The notes: generated by a model not told the origin, from the sequence alone. 64,000 bases of DNA from a virus (IMGVR_UViG_3300021185_001174:56811-120810), one strand, 5' to 3'. Shown: positions 8,091 to 16,122, counted from the stretch's first letter. Program-made: numbers and translations.

Positions 8091-8296
8091 GCAGACTCCA
8101 TATATTTTTCTACTGGTTTTAATTCTATGAACTTGCGTCTCGACTTAGAGAACTGTTTCATAGGTGATTTAAATTGTTTATATTGTTTGGTTGATGTACT
8201 TCTAAAGCCAACTAAGTGTCCGTGTTCGTTTAGAATGTAAGTGTGGTTGAGGGTATTATCTTCCCATTTGGTTATTTCTTTAAAGGCTCTTAGCAT
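8087..8296 (-). CDS. Hypothetical basic protein, 69 aa
   Basis: A lysine-rich small protein (KQYKQFKSPMKQFSKSRRKF in the second half) with no recognisable domain. It overlaps the DNA ligase start by 4 nt and starts directly after the stop of the 49-aa gene, so it is co-transcribed with the ligase. The high positive charge would be compatible with nucleic-acid binding, but this is only a suggestion. Confidence 0.6.
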   Translation of the reverse strand: MLRAFKEITKWEDNTLNHTYILNEHGHLVGFRSTSTKQYKQFKSPMKQFSKSRRKFIELKPVEKYMESA

Positions 8297-8446
8297 TTAA
8301 ACTCCGTGGGTCATATGTTCGTAATTGTCTGGACATCCTTCTAGTGGAGCACCACAAGCACAAGTTTCTTCTTCCTCTTTGGTTGGTGCACCCACGAGAG
8401 CCCTTACTTCGGCCTCGGTAGTTGGGAATAGTTCTATCTGTTTCAT
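8297..8446 (-). CDS. Small Cys-containing protein, 49 aa
   Basis: It reads MKQIELFPTTEAEVRALVGA followed by an acidic stretch and CACGAPLEGC. Three cysteines close together could bind a metal or form a zinc-ribbon half, but a fourth ligand is not obvious. An AGGAG sits about 7 nt before the ATG. It is the first gene after the early promoter at 8471-8499 and leads the ligase operon. Confidence 0.6.
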   Translation of the reverse strand: MKQIELFPTTEAEVRALVGAPTKEEEETCACGAPLEGCPDNYEHMTHGV

Positions 8447-8470
8447 AATATATCTCCTTTTAATAAGTTA

Positions 8471-8499
8471 ATTATACTACACTTTAGGTATAAAGTAAA
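8471..8499 (-). promoter_or_regulatory. Early-type promoter of the ligase operon
   Basis: Minus-strand TTTACT (8494-8499) and TATAAT (8471-8476) are 17 nt apart, with GTAG next to the -10. It precedes the 49-aa gene by about 25 nt. Confidence 0.75.
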
Positions 8500-8523
8500 G
8501 TGTTTTGTTAAATTATTTTTCAC

Positions 8524-8868
8524 TTATACAGCCCCTGTCCATCTGATTGTATAATCCTCGAAGATATTACCTCTTGCGAAGTTAGTAGCTGGAGCGGCCC
8601 ATGATTTAGCCATTAAGATATCTCCTTCTTTAAAACCTTTAGTAGGTTTAGCTACAATGAATGAATGAGTTGAATTACCAGTACTGACTTTGATATAGTT
8701 TCTACCAGCCTTATAAGAAAGACTTTCACAAAAATCATCAAACATTTGGTCTTTAACTTTACTACAACCATCTTTGCATCCATCTTGCCATCTGTGATAG
8801 TCAGCTTTAATCTTGGTAAGATAATTACCTAGCTCTTGTACGTTTTGTTCGTGGAATTTGTTTTTCAT
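8524..8868 (-). CDS. Hypothetical protein, 114 aa
   Basis: A soluble protein with two close cysteines (DGCKDGCSK) in the first half and a beta-rich second half (YIKVSTGNSTHSFIVAKP, then GDILMAKSW). I do not recognise the family with certainty. It is a single-gene unit: an early promoter lies at 8906-8934, and the ligase operon has its own promoter downstream. Confidence 0.65.
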   Translation of the reverse strand: MKNKFHEQNVQELGNYLTKIKADYHRWQDGCKDGCSKVKDQMFDDFCESLSYKAGRNYIKVSTGNSTHSFIVAKPTKGFKEGDILMAKSWAAPATNFARGNIFEDYTIRWTGAV

Positions 8869-8905
8869 AATATAGTTTCTCCAATTAATTACTTTCTATA
8901 CTACT

Positions 8906-8934
8906 ATTATACTACGCATAAGAGTGCTTGTAAA
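8906..8934 (-). promoter_or_regulatory. Early-type promoter of the 114-aa gene
   Basis: Minus-strand TTTACA (8929-8934), a 17-nt spacer and TATAAT (8906-8911). Two TGTAACA boxes 11 nt apart lie just upstream. Confidence 0.8.
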
Positions 8935-8953
8935 GTGTTTTGTTAAACTTTTT

Positions 8954-8971
8954 TGTTACAATTGTGTTACA
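8954..8971 (-). repeat. Two TGTAACA boxes at 11-nt spacing upstream of an early promoter
   Basis: On the minus strand TGTAACA occurs at 8965-8971 and 8954-8960, one helical turn apart. It lies 20-40 nt upstream of the -35 of the 114-aa gene promoter. A related set of three lies at 31703-31731. It could be an operator or an AT-rich UP-type element. Confidence 0.35.
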
Positions 8972-8995
8972 TTTTATAACATTTAGTTATAAGAA

Positions 8996-9071
8996 TGGTG
9001 GAGCTGGAGGGAATCGAACCCCCGACCTTCTGGTTGCAAACCAGACGCTCTCCCTACTGCGCTACAGCCCC
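8996..9071 (-). tRNA. tRNA-Ala (UGC)
   Basis: A full cloverleaf folds on the minus strand. The acceptor GGGGCTG pairs with CAGCTCC (one G-U). The anticodon stem TCTGG/CCAGA encloses TTTGCAA, giving anticodon TGC. The T arm has loop TTCGATT. Discriminator A and the CCA end are encoded in the DNA. It follows thyX within a few bases and is probably cut from the same transcript. Confidence 0.93.
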
Positions 9072-9077
9072 ACTCTT

Positions 9078-9734
9078 TTAAACTACATCATCAACTGGGA
9101 AAATTTTATAGATAATATTACCAATTTCTTTTGCTATATCCATATGCTCTTTTTGAGTACCATTGGCACTTCTTAGTTCTATATAATGAATCCAAGAGCG
9201 AAGGGTTCCATTAACGTACATACGAGACTTTGTTAATCCCTCAGGTAGTACAGCCCTGGCTTGTTCTTTGGCAATTCCTGCCTCGATAGCCCAATTATAA
9301 GCTTTTTGACATCTTTCTATAATAACTTCTTGATAAGATTCCCATATATAATTAATGGACTCATCAAGGTTTTCAATAGAATTCTGTCTGTTCTTTTTAT
9401 CTTGCATTCTCGCTTCTCTTGTAACAAAACTTAAATCTTTTGTTGGGTCAGCATATCGCTGTGAGAATTCTTGGAAGGAGAAAGACCTATGGCGAAGTAT
9501 TTGTCTTGCAATGTCCCTAGTTGTATCTATCTCCATACATACACTTACCATCTCTAATGGGCTCCAGTGTTTGTGCTTAATTAAATACTTTACTAGTTTC
9601 TCTGAAGTTTCTTCATTGCTCTGATTACTAGGATTAGATACCCTAGCGCAGTAAGCGACCATCTGCAAGAGGTCGGGACTTAACTCGACCTCCGCAGGTG
9701 GCTGCGAATATGATATAAGTTTCACGTCAAACAT
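9078..9734 (-). CDS. thyX: FAD-dependent thymidylate synthase ThyX
   Basis: Makes dTMP from dUMP with methylene-tetrahydrofolate, FAD and NADPH. The family signature RHRx7S is complete: RHR at 81-83 and S91 in RHRSFSFQEFS, followed by QRY. Length (218 aa) is normal. With the dCMP deaminase at 13405 and the MazG-like gene it forms a dUMP-to-dTMP supply route. The tRNA-Ala follows immediately and the small membrane-protein gene precedes it. Confidence 0.95.
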   Translation of the reverse strand: MFDVKLISYSQPPAEVELSPDLLQMVAYCARVSNPSNQSNEETSEKLVKYLIKHKHWSPLEMVSVCMEIDTTRDIARQILRHRSFSFQEFSQRYADPTKDLSFVTREARMQDKKNRQNSIENLDESINYIWESYQEVIIERCQKAYNWAIEAGIAKEQARAVLPEGLTKSRMYVNGTLRSWIHYIELRSANGTQKEHMDIAKEIGNIIYKIFPVDDVV

Positions 9735-9737
9735 ATT

Positions 9738-9917
9738 TTAGTCACTCTTTACCAGTGTATAAATTCCCCATCCAAGGCCTAACCAAGCAAGTAGCTTAGC
9801 AATACCACCGAATAAAATAACTGAACCACATAGTACAATTAGTCCGATACCATCTAATGAGGTTCTTTCTTTTAGTCTATCTAGTGACCAGTCTTTTAGT
9901 TTAAGTAACATATTCAT
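9738..9917 (-). CDS. Small membrane protein, 59 aa
   Basis: An amphipathic, charged N-terminus (MNMLLKLKDWSLDRLKERTS) is followed by a hydrophobic segment from about residue 22 to 55 (GIGLIVLCGSVILFGGIAKL onward), enough for one long or two short membrane passes. An AGGAG lies 6 nt before the first ATG. It sits between gp41 and thyX. A holin-like or membrane-anchoring role is possible but not shown. Confidence 0.6.
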   Translation of the reverse strand: MNMLLKLKDWSLDRLKERTSLDGIGLIVLCGSVILFGGIAKLLAWLGLGWGIYTLVKSD

Positions 9918-9926
9918 ATATTTCTC

Positions 9927-11318
9927 CTATATTTTAAATTCAGCAAACGTGTCTTTATTCTCTCTATCACCCCACGTTGCAATTGGTTTATCTGGCACAA
10001 CATCTGTGATAATGTCTTGTTGTGCACTTTCTTCTACATCAAATAATTTCATTCGGCTCCTATCAATACCGACTACAAATCTTTTATATTTGGTCGGGTC
10101 ATTATAACGATTTTTCAATTGTTTTACCATGAGTTGGCCTAATTCTTCTAGTTCCTCTGTTGATATAAGAGCAAACATAAGGTCAGCCGTAGCAGGAAGG
10201 CCGAATGATTCTGATGTGTCTTCAAGACCGACATCCGTATTACCAAATCCTGACCTGGTAGTTTGGGTAGCCGATACTATCGGAACATTAAACTCTACAG
10301 CAAGACCACGCAGTTCTTCTGCAATGGCTTTGATGTAAGAGTAACTATTTATACTTCCACCCAGCCCTTTCATACGACTTGATGAACAAATATTCAAGTA
10401 GTCAATGTATATCATATCTGGGTTAAAGTTCTTTTTCATCTTAAGTTCATTAAGAAGAGCCCTAAAGTGACCTGTATGAGCAGCACCTGTAGGGTATTCT
10501 TTGATAATAAGTTTACCGATAGATGCCTGAGCAATCTTTTGTATCTTACTATCGAAAGTTGATTTGTTAATTCTGGCAAGTTGTTCTATTGGTAAGTCCA
10601 TTAGATTAGCATCGATACGTTCAGCAATTCTTTCTTCAGCCATTTCCATGGTGATGTAAAGTACATTCTTGCCTTGTTGTAATACCGATGCCGCACAATG
10701 ACACATGAATAGAGACTTACCCACACCTGTTCCTGCCAAAGCAATGTTCAAGGTTTTATTGGGTAAGCCTCCCTTCGTAATCTTATTAAAGTAATCTAGG
10801 TCAAAGGGTGTTCTATCTTCTTTTGTGTTGTAGAAATCAAATCTTTCATCTGAGTTGTCAATGTAATCATGACCAATTGCCTGGTCGAATGATACACCGA
10901 GAGCATTAGAAAGTATTTCTGGAATAGCACCTTCTGATTGTTCAGCATCTTTGCCATCAATGATACCGATAGAATTCATAATGGCGAGATAGACTGCCCT
11001 ATCCCTACACCACTTTTCGGATTCTTTAATTAGATAATCTGTATCTATTTCTTCATGGACTTGAATAGCCTTTACCAACTGTGATGATGCATTGAGCAAA
11101 TCATCATGAGCACTTGTCTTTCTTAGTTCTAGTTCTAATACACTTGGAGTTGGTAACTTATTATGTTTTCCAACAAAAGCAGTAATTAAACTAAATACTG
11201 TTCTATGCTCACCCTCAAAGTATTCGGGTTTAATATACGGAATAACTCGTCTACAATAACTCTCGTTATTAAGTAAGTTGCTCAGTATGTGTGTCGGTAG
11301 TTGGTGTTTTATATCCAA
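9927..11318 (-). CDS. 41: Replicative DNA helicase (T4 gp41, DnaB family)
   Basis: The hexameric helicase that unwinds DNA ahead of the phage fork. A helical N-terminal domain (1-150) is followed by a RecA-like domain with Walker A AGTGVGKS (195-202), a Walker B-like DMIYIDYLN near 300 and a SATQTTRSGFG sensor-type region near 347. Length (463 aa) matches T4 gp41 (475 aa). It overlaps the upstream 117-aa gene by 50 nt in another frame, which implies coupled translation. The upstream order bS21-uvsX-117 aa-gp41 suggests one transcript from the promoter at 12967. Confidence 0.95.
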   Translation of the reverse strand: MDIKHQLPTHILSNLLNNESYCRRVIPYIKPEYFEGEHRTVFSLITAFVGKHNKLPTPSVLELELRKTSAHDDLLNASSQLVKAIQVHEEIDTDYLIKESEKWCRDRAVYLAIMNSIGIIDGKDAEQSEGAIPEILSNALGVSFDQAIGHDYIDNSDERFDFYNTKEDRTPFDLDYFNKITKGGLPNKTLNIALAGTGVGKSLFMCHCAASVLQQGKNVLYITMEMAEERIAERIDANLMDLPIEQLARINKSTFDSKIQKIAQASIGKLIIKEYPTGAAHTGHFRALLNELKMKKNFNPDMIYIDYLNICSSSRMKGLGGSINSYSYIKAIAEELRGLAVEFNVPIVSATQTTRSGFGNTDVGLEDTSESFGLPATADLMFALISTEELEELGQLMVKQLKNRYNDPTKYKRFVVGIDRSRMKLFDVEESAQQDIITDVVPDKPIATWGDRENKDTFAEFKI

Positions 11319-11622
11319 TCTGGGCCTCTCTTGTTTCTAGTGACTCTGTTACTATATGTTGTAAAAGAGCACCAAGGTAATCATTAAAATCAGGGTCTTT
11401 CTGTAAAGTATCTATATCGTGTTCATCTGGGTCTTGAATGTTATAGGTAAATGAAAGTTTTGCCATATCTTTTACAGTATCTTCTTTAATAGATACTTTT
11501 CCAAATACAAACACAACATCTTTCCATTTACCAGTTTTAATTCTTATCCCATAAAAATCAGATAGTTCACCAGCTTCCTGTTCCACTAAAGTATAATCTT
11601 TATTGGTTATATTATACTCCAT
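11269..11622 (-). CDS. Conserved hypothetical protein between uvsX and gp41, 117 aa
   Basis: A beta-rich acidic protein (FYGIRIKTGKWKDVVFVFGK, then LSFTYNIQDPDEHDIDTLQ). It sits 1 nt after uvsX and overlaps the helicase start by 50 nt. I recall genes in this slot in marine T4-like phages but no function. Position in the replication-recombination operon suggests an accessory role at the fork; that is inference. Confidence 0.7.
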   Translation of the reverse strand: MEYNITNKDYTLVEQEAGELSDFYGIRIKTGKWKDVVFVFGKVSIKEDTVKDMAKLSFTYNIQDPDEHDIDTLQKDPDFNDYLGALLQHIVTESLETREAQIGYKTPTTDTHTEQLT

Positions 11623-11623
11623 T

Positions 11624-12679
11624 TTACTCTTCCTGTAAAGTGGTTTCTAAATCTATTTCTAATAAAGGCTTATGACCAATTTGATAATAAGACTTAATGA
11701 ACTTAGCAAAGTCCGTACCTGTTAAGATAGGGTCCCAGAATTCTTTAGTAAGAGTATCTTTCTGTCTTACTTTAGGCTGTACTATTTCACCTGTTGATTG
11801 GTCTACTCTAGCATACCAACCCATAGTTGGTTTAACCACATAGTTACCAGCCAAGGCAATTTCTAGTAGGCCTGAATACTGTTCGATTCCACCTTCCCAT
11901 GATACTGATACTGGAATCTTTGATTTCTCTTTTACAAATCTTGACTTCTCTACATTAATAATAAAGTCATAACCTGTAACATCAGAACCAGTTTTATTTT
12001 GTCTACGTCCTAGAATCCAAATGTTATCAGCTGAGTAGTAGATACCCGTACCGCCTGATACGATAGCTTTAGGGAAGAGACCAATCTCTTGGTAAGTATG
12101 ATTAACTGCAAGTAGTGGTACATTTTTCATAGTAAGATATGGAGTAACCATTCTGAAAAGTCCTTTCAAAGCCTTAGCCCTGGACATATCAGCAACACCT
12201 TTTTCATTTAAGGCATCTTCTAGTTCTTTCTTAGATGCAAGGTTACCAATAGAATCAATCACAATGATAACTTTATCACCACGTTCGATATTATCTAGCT
12301 GACCTACTAAATCAAACTTAAGTTGTTCCACATCTGTAATTGGTGTATGTAATACTCTATCAGTATCAATACCAAATGCCTCGAAATATGATTGAGGCGA
12401 ACCAAACTCGGAATCATAGAATAACATTACTGCATCATCGTGTTCCTTCATATAGGCACCAGCCATGAGTAGAGCAAAACTTGTCTTAAAGTGTTTACTA
12501 GGGCCAGCCAATACAGTTAGTCCTGATGTAAGACCACCATCAATATCACCCGATAAGGCGACATTTACCATAGGTACTTCTGTTGGTACCATATCTTTTT
12601 CTGTAAAGAAAATCGATTTAGATAAGACTGATGTTGTCTTAATCTTCGAATTCTTTTTTAATTTATCCATTACTGACAT
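11624..12679 (-). CDS. uvsX: UvsX recombinase (RecA-like)
   Basis: Strand-exchange protein for recombination-dependent replication, working with UvsY and gp41. Walker A is GPSKHFKTS (59-67), the UvsX-specific form. VIIVIDSIGNL near 137-147 is Walker B, and LLAVNHTYQEIG near 190 matches the sensor region. Length (351 aa) is close to T4 UvsX (391 aa). The start shares one base with the bS21 stop. Confidence 0.96.
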   Translation of the reverse strand: MSVMDKLKKNSKIKTTSVLSKSIFFTEKDMVPTEVPMVNVALSGDIDGGLTSGLTVLAGPSKHFKTSFALLMAGAYMKEHDDAVMLFYDSEFGSPQSYFEAFGIDTDRVLHTPITDVEQLKFDLVGQLDNIERGDKVIIVIDSIGNLASKKELEDALNEKGVADMSRAKALKGLFRMVTPYLTMKNVPLLAVNHTYQEIGLFPKAIVSGGTGIYYSADNIWILGRRQNKTGSDVTGYDFIINVEKSRFVKEKSKIPVSVSWEGGIEQYSGLLEIALAGNYVVKPTMGWYARVDQSTGEIVQPKVRQKDTLTKEFWDPILTGTDFAKFIKSYYQIGHKPLLEIDLETTLQEE

Positions 12680-12939
12680 TATCTTTTTCTCCTGCCGTGT
12701 TGCGTCTGTTCTTGCATACGCTGTTGTTTTCTTGAACGTGCGATGGCTTCGGCCTTCTTACGCTTTCTCTTTGCAGTTGGTTTCTCATAGAACTCCTTCC
12801 TGCGTACATCCTGCAGAGTACCAGCCCTCTCAACTGCTTTTCTAAACTTTCTTAGAGCAACGTCAAACGGCATTGGTTTCTGTGGTCTTTTATCCTTAGG
12901 ATTTCTTGGTTTCCTAGGGGTTAAATCTATTGATGGCAT
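12679..12939 (-). CDS. rpsU: Ribosomal protein bS21 homologue
   Basis: The core from about residue 23 ([18 protein letters not shown]) through [16 protein letters not shown] is the bS21 sequence pattern; the protein is very basic and 86 aa long. A 22-residue proline- and lysine-rich extension precedes the core. The AGGAG before the first ATG supports the longer form. bS21 sits next to the mRNA-anti-SD helix of the 30S subunit, so the phage copy could replace host bS21 and bias initiation. Phage-encoded bS21 is known from metagenomic and pelagiphage genomes. Here it leads the uvsX-gp41-thyX operon behind an early promoter. Confidence 0.92.
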   Translation of the reverse strand: MPSIDLTPRKPRNPKDKRPQKPMPFDVALRKFRKAVERAGTLQDVRRKEFYEKPTAKRKRKKAEAIARSRKQQRMQEQTQHGRRKR

Positions 12940-12966
12940 ATATTCTCCTGTTTTAATATTAAGTAT

Positions 12967-12995
12967 ATTATACTACAAATCACTTCGATTGTAAA
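12967..12995 (-). promoter_or_regulatory. Early-type promoter of the bS21-uvsX-gp41 operon
   Basis: Minus-strand TTTACA (12990-12995), 17 nt, TATAAT (12967-12972). The -35 lies within the last codons of the upstream cytidylyltransferase gene. Confidence 0.8.
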
Positions 12996-13408
12996 GTGTT
13001 TTCTTCAACTCTTTTTCTTAAATTAGATGTTGAAAATCTGTGGTCTCTTTTGTTAAAGTAAAAATCTATATCTCTTTGCTTACATAGTTCTCTACCAGTA
13101 AAGTCTTTATCCCTGTATTCTTCGCCCATTATCTTAACATCTATATGATACATTGCAAGGATATCTAGTAGCTCTTCTTCTGTATTATATACTAAAATTT
13201 CATCAACATATTTAATGGCGGCTAGTTGCGCTTGGCGTTCGACAATATTTTGAATGGGTTTGTTTTTCTCTGGTCTATCTACCGATGGGTCATTTTGTAA
13301 TGCACATATTAAATAATCACATGCGGTCTTTGCTTCTCTTAACATTGCAACATGACCACTATGTAATAAGTCAAATGTGCTGCATGTAAATCCTACTCTT
13401 TTCTTCAT
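12980..13408 (-). CDS. Cytidylyltransferase-family protein (TagD/RfaE-like)
   Basis: A 142-aa single-domain HIGH-type nucleotidyltransferase. GFTCSTFDLLHSGHVAML (6-23) contains the HSGH motif, and FSTSNLRKRV near the C-terminus is the ISSTxxR-type motif. This matches glycerol-3-phosphate or sugar-phosphate cytidylyltransferases, which make CDP-activated precursors. It overlaps the dCMP deaminase stop by 4 nt. The substrate cannot be read; a role in surface or nucleotide-sugar chemistry is possible. Confidence 0.85.
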   Translation of the reverse strand: MKKRVGFTCSTFDLLHSGHVAMLREAKTACDYLICALQNDPSVDRPEKNKPIQNIVERQAQLAAIKYVDEILVYNTEEELLDILAMYHIDVKIMGEEYRDKDFTGRELCKQRDIDFYFNKRDHRFSTSNLRKRVEENTLQSK

Positions 13409-13872
13409 ATTTGTTCCAATTCTATTTTACACTTTTCTAAAAAGGGTCTTCCATAACCCACGTTAGCTTTATAATCTTCTTTATAATATACTTTTTTAAT
13501 ACCCGATTGGTGTATTAACTTAGCACAATCTATACAAGGCATGGCAGTACAGAAGATTTCGGCACCCTCTGTAGATTCATTTGACCTTGCAACTTTAGAT
13601 ATAGCATTTGCCTCTGCGTGGAGGACTTCGGGTTTTGTAGTGAGCTCATATACTGGAGTTCTATTTCCATAATCATGGATATCCTTAGTCTCACATACAT
13701 TATCCCAACCAGTAGGCATTCCATTATATCCTATAGATATAATCCTATTATCCTTTACTATAATAGAACCTACTTTTTTTCTTTTGGCATGACTTAAAGC
13801 CGCAAATGTCTCTGCGACTTCCATGAATGCTTTCTTAAATTTATTTTTCAACGTAAATAATGCCTTGCTCAT
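13405..13872 (-). CDS. cd: dCMP deaminase
   Basis: Deaminates dCMP to dUMP, feeding ThyX. HAEANAI carries the zinc-ligand His and catalytic Glu; PCIDCAK carries the two zinc cysteines. I chose the internal ATG at 13872 (MSKALFTLKNKF), giving 155 aa, because alignment to the family begins near KKAFMEVAETFA. The frame stays open up to 13944, but that adds 24 residues overlapping the nuclease gene. The chosen start still overlaps the nuclease by 32 nt, and ATG at 13824 is another option. Confidence 0.88.
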   Translation of the reverse strand: MSKALFTLKNKFKKAFMEVAETFAALSHAKRKKVGSIIVKDNRIISIGYNGMPTGWDNVCETKDIHDYGNRTPVYELTTKPEVLHAEANAISKVARSNESTEGAEIFCTAMPCIDCAKLIHQSGIKKVYYKEDYKANVGYGRPFLEKCKIELEQI

Positions 13873-14260
13873 TGAGAGCTTTACGGTTTGCCATATGGTG
13901 GTTTTCTGTTTCTTCTTTATTGCCACCATAGTATGGGACAGCATGATTGTTATTAATCATGGTTTGATTAACTGAAGTTTCTAATCCATCTATAAAGAGT
14001 TCACCTAAAATTCTACCGAACTTGCCTTTGTCGTGGGATACTAGTTGGATTTTCTTATCTTTTAAGATACTTTCTAAGAAGTATTTAGATTGTTTACCAT
14101 AAAACTTTTCTTCTAAGTCTCTGGTTCTGGATTCTGGTGTATCAATTGCCATCATTCTAACTCTTTGCTTTCTTAGCATAGTGCTGAAACCTAAATCAAT
14201 ATCTACATCGACAGTATCTCCGTCAACTACTCTGGTTATATAAACTCTGTATCTATACAT
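13841..14260 (-). CDS. Staphylococcal-nuclease-like (SNase) endonuclease, 139 aa
   Basis: RVVDGDTVDVDIDLGF (10-25), VRMMAIDTPE (34-43) and GRILGELFIDG near 82-92 are the conserved SNase-fold segments, with the acidic and arginine active-site residues in place. The family cuts DNA or RNA with Ca2+. No signal peptide is seen, so it acts in the cytoplasm or virion. It overlaps the GroES-like gene by 8 nt and the deaminase at its 3' end. Possible roles are host-DNA degradation or nucleotide scavenging. Confidence 0.87.
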   Translation of the reverse strand: MYRYRVYITRVVDGDTVDVDIDLGFSTMLRKQRVRMMAIDTPESRTRDLEEKFYGKQSKYFLESILKDKKIQLVSHDKGKFGRILGELFIDGLETSVNQTMINNNHAVPYYGGNKEETENHHMANRKALNEQGIIYVEK

Positions 14261-14513
14261 TTAGTACCGCCCTAATGAACGACTCATCAATAATAGCACC
14301 ACCTTTACCTTCTACATCAACTGCCATAGCTTTATCCCATTGTAAGAATACTCTATCACCTTTTGCTACATCTGTAACATTAGGGCCGACAGCCAAAACT
14401 AGGCCAGGTTTACTACCCTTTGTAATTGCCTCTGTTAATATAATACCACCTGATGTAGTATTTTCTTTTTCTGTTTCAGTAACTAGTACATTACTGCCAA
14501 TCATTTTAATCAT
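14253..14513 (-). CDS. GroES-like co-chaperonin (functional analogue of T4 gp31)
   Basis: An 86-aa Cpn10-fold protein. TTSGGIILTEAITKGSKPGL is the mobile-loop region, followed by VLAVGPNVTDVAKGDRVFL and a C-terminal DESFIRAVL, as in GroES. It would cap host GroEL to fold phage capsid protein, as T4 gp31 does. It follows the 78-aa gene by 9 nt and overlaps the nuclease start. Confidence 0.9.
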   Translation of the reverse strand: MIKMIGSNVLVTETEKENTTSGGIILTEAITKGSKPGLVLAVGPNVTDVAKGDRVFLQWDKAMAVDVEGKGGAIIDESFIRAVLNV

Positions 14514-14522
14514 TTATTTCTC

Positions 14523-14759
14523 CTAATATCTAAATGAACCCATAAATTTGGGTCCTTTGGTTATAAATTCCATACCAGCTTTGGAGCCGACATATACTTG
14601 ATGTTTTGAATTATATCTTAAATACACTTCAATCTTACCTTCGAATAATATTTTACATAGGTCTTTAGGTTTGAAAAAAGATACATCTGCCTCCATAGTC
14701 TTACCATTATCGGTACAGTCTACTTGACATATTGATTCGTATTGTTCATTAATTTCCAT
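14523..14759 (-). CDS. Hypothetical protein, 78 aa
   Basis: A soluble beta-rich protein with three cysteines (ICQVDCTDNG and DLCKIL). No family is recognised. It sits between the cell-wall hydrolase and the GroES-like gene with short gaps and belongs to the same operon. Confidence 0.65.
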   Translation of the reverse strand: MEINEQYESICQVDCTDNGKTMEADVSFFKPKDLCKILFEGKIEVYLRYNSKHQVYVGSKAGMEFITKGPKFMGSFRY

Positions 14760-14767
14760 GTGTACTC

Positions 14768-15274
14768 CTATTTATAAAATATATGATTGTCAATAGTAAC
14801 AACTTCTGTTAGATATGGTGCCCAGTAAGGTGATACAAAGTCTGCATGATACCATAGAGAGCCACTTGTAATGTCTGGCATTTTTCCAGATATAACTAAG
14901 TCTGCGATATGTAACGATTCCATCCATGTAGTTGAATCTGTAGGTTCATCCGACTTACCATCGCAGTACCAACTGAACTGACATTTATTTCTAATAGGAA
15001 CCATATTACCTTTCCAGTTCTCTCTTAATTTAGCTTGATATACTACATCACATATAGTACTAGGAAACTGTGCATCATTTGACCTATTAACTGCCACATT
15101 GGCAACTGCAACTCTTCCAGCAAATGGTTGATTGGCTGATTCAAAATAAATGTTTTGAGCTAGACAATATCTTTCTCCGTTTTCATCAGAAGCAGCAAGT
15201 GTTGGTACTAATAGAATTAAACATACTATTGCCGCAATCCATAAACTTATATTTCCGTAGTTGGGTGATTTCAT
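14768..15274 (-). CDS. Cell-wall hydrolase (SleB/CwlJ-like), likely endolysin
   Basis: Residues 36-168 match the Hydrolase_2 type: CLAQNIYFESANQPFAGR, VAVNRSNDAQFPSTICDVVYQ and CQFSWYCDG are characteristic. E44 in YFESANQ is the likely catalytic Glu. The N-terminus (about 10-28, SLWIAAIVCLILLVPTLAA) is a signal peptide or signal-anchor, so the protein would reach the periplasm without a holin pore. It probably cuts peptidoglycan at lysis. It overlaps the epimerase gene by 4 nt (ATGA). Confidence 0.85.
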   Translation of the reverse strand: MKSPNYGNISLWIAAIVCLILLVPTLAASDENGERYCLAQNIYFESANQPFAGRVAVANVAVNRSNDAQFPSTICDVVYQAKLRENWKGNMVPIRNKCQFSWYCDGKSDEPTDSTTWMESLHIADLVISGKMPDITSGSLWYHADFVSPYWAPYLTEVVTIDNHIFYK

Positions 15275-16122
15275 AATTTCTCCATTATATATTTTTGTAA
15301 AGTATTCTTTGGTTTCCAGCCTAAGTCAATTACCTTTGCTGTCTTAAGTTCTCCATTTAATCTATTACCTGCTTTCTCTGGTAGCATTTCTGGTTGAACT
15401 TTAAGATATGAAACTAAATCTAGTATTGAATGTTGTTCTGGTGAACCAATACCATAGTTATCTCCACTACCTTTAAATGCGGCAAGTATAATACCCTCTA
15501 CAATATCATCAACGTGTGTAAAGTTTCTTACTTGAACACCTGGTGATGTAACAGGTAAAGTGGTTGCACCATCTTTGACCATCTTAAGGAACTTACCAAC
15601 TACTGTTGCGTATTGTCCTTCATTGATTTCATTATCTCCATAGACATTATAGAAGTAAACTATACTGTAATCTAAGCCGAACCATTCTGAATAGTTCTTT
15701 AGTAATTCAGTATTCTGAGCTTTAGTATATGCGTATGGGGAAGCGGCTGATGTATTAGTGGCAAACTTAGTAGATGAACCAGAATAGATTACTTTGGCAT
15801 CCTGATGTTTGGCAAACTTTAGAACTTCTGGGAAGTGTCTTAGGTTATAATCTATTACTTTATCAAAGTCATTAAACGATTGTTCTACTCTTGCATATTC
15901 GCCAAAGTGAAATATATAATCAAAGGTTTGTTCTTGATGTTGTAATGCACCAAATAAGTCCATCGGAGTACCATAGAGATACCAACATCCATCGTGTCTA
16001 TTTGACATCTGACTTGAGTGTCCGTTATCTATTGATACTACTTGATGACCTTCTGATAATAATCTTTTAATTAGATTAGAACCAATAAATCCTTCTCCGC
16101 CTGTTACTAGTATTTTGCTCAT
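15271..16122 (-). CDS. NAD-dependent sugar epimerase/dehydratase (extended SDR)
   Basis: MSKILVTGGEGFIGSNLIKR is the Rossmann GxxGxxG motif. The catalytic region is SGSSTKF around 115 with YAYTKAQ (YxxxK) near 130, as in UDP-glucose 4-epimerase-like enzymes. At 283 aa it is a little short. It has its own early promoter (16147-16175). It lies beside UDP-glucose dehydrogenase, so it may act on UDP-glucuronate or a related nucleotide sugar. Confidence 0.87.
   Translation of the reverse strand: MSKILVTGGEGFIGSNLIKRLLSEGHQVVSIDNGHSSQMSNRHDGCWYLYGTPMDLFGALQHQEQTFDYIFHFGEYARVEQSFNDFDKVIDYNLRHFPEVLKFAKHQDAKVIYSGSSTKFATNTSAASPYAYTKAQNTELLKNYSEWFGLDYSIVYFYNVYGDNEINEGQYATVVGKFLKMVKDGATTLPVTSPGVQVRNFTHVDDIVEGIILAAFKGSGDNYGIGSPEQHSILDLVSYLKVQPEMLPEKAGNRLNGELKTAKVIDLGWKPKNTLQKYIMEKL

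Noticed and set aside
10345-10352. TATAAATA inside gp41
   Set aside because: No gene starts nearby on the minus strand; expected by chance in AT-rich coding DNA. The same applies to a match near 34107 inside gp47 and one near 3670.
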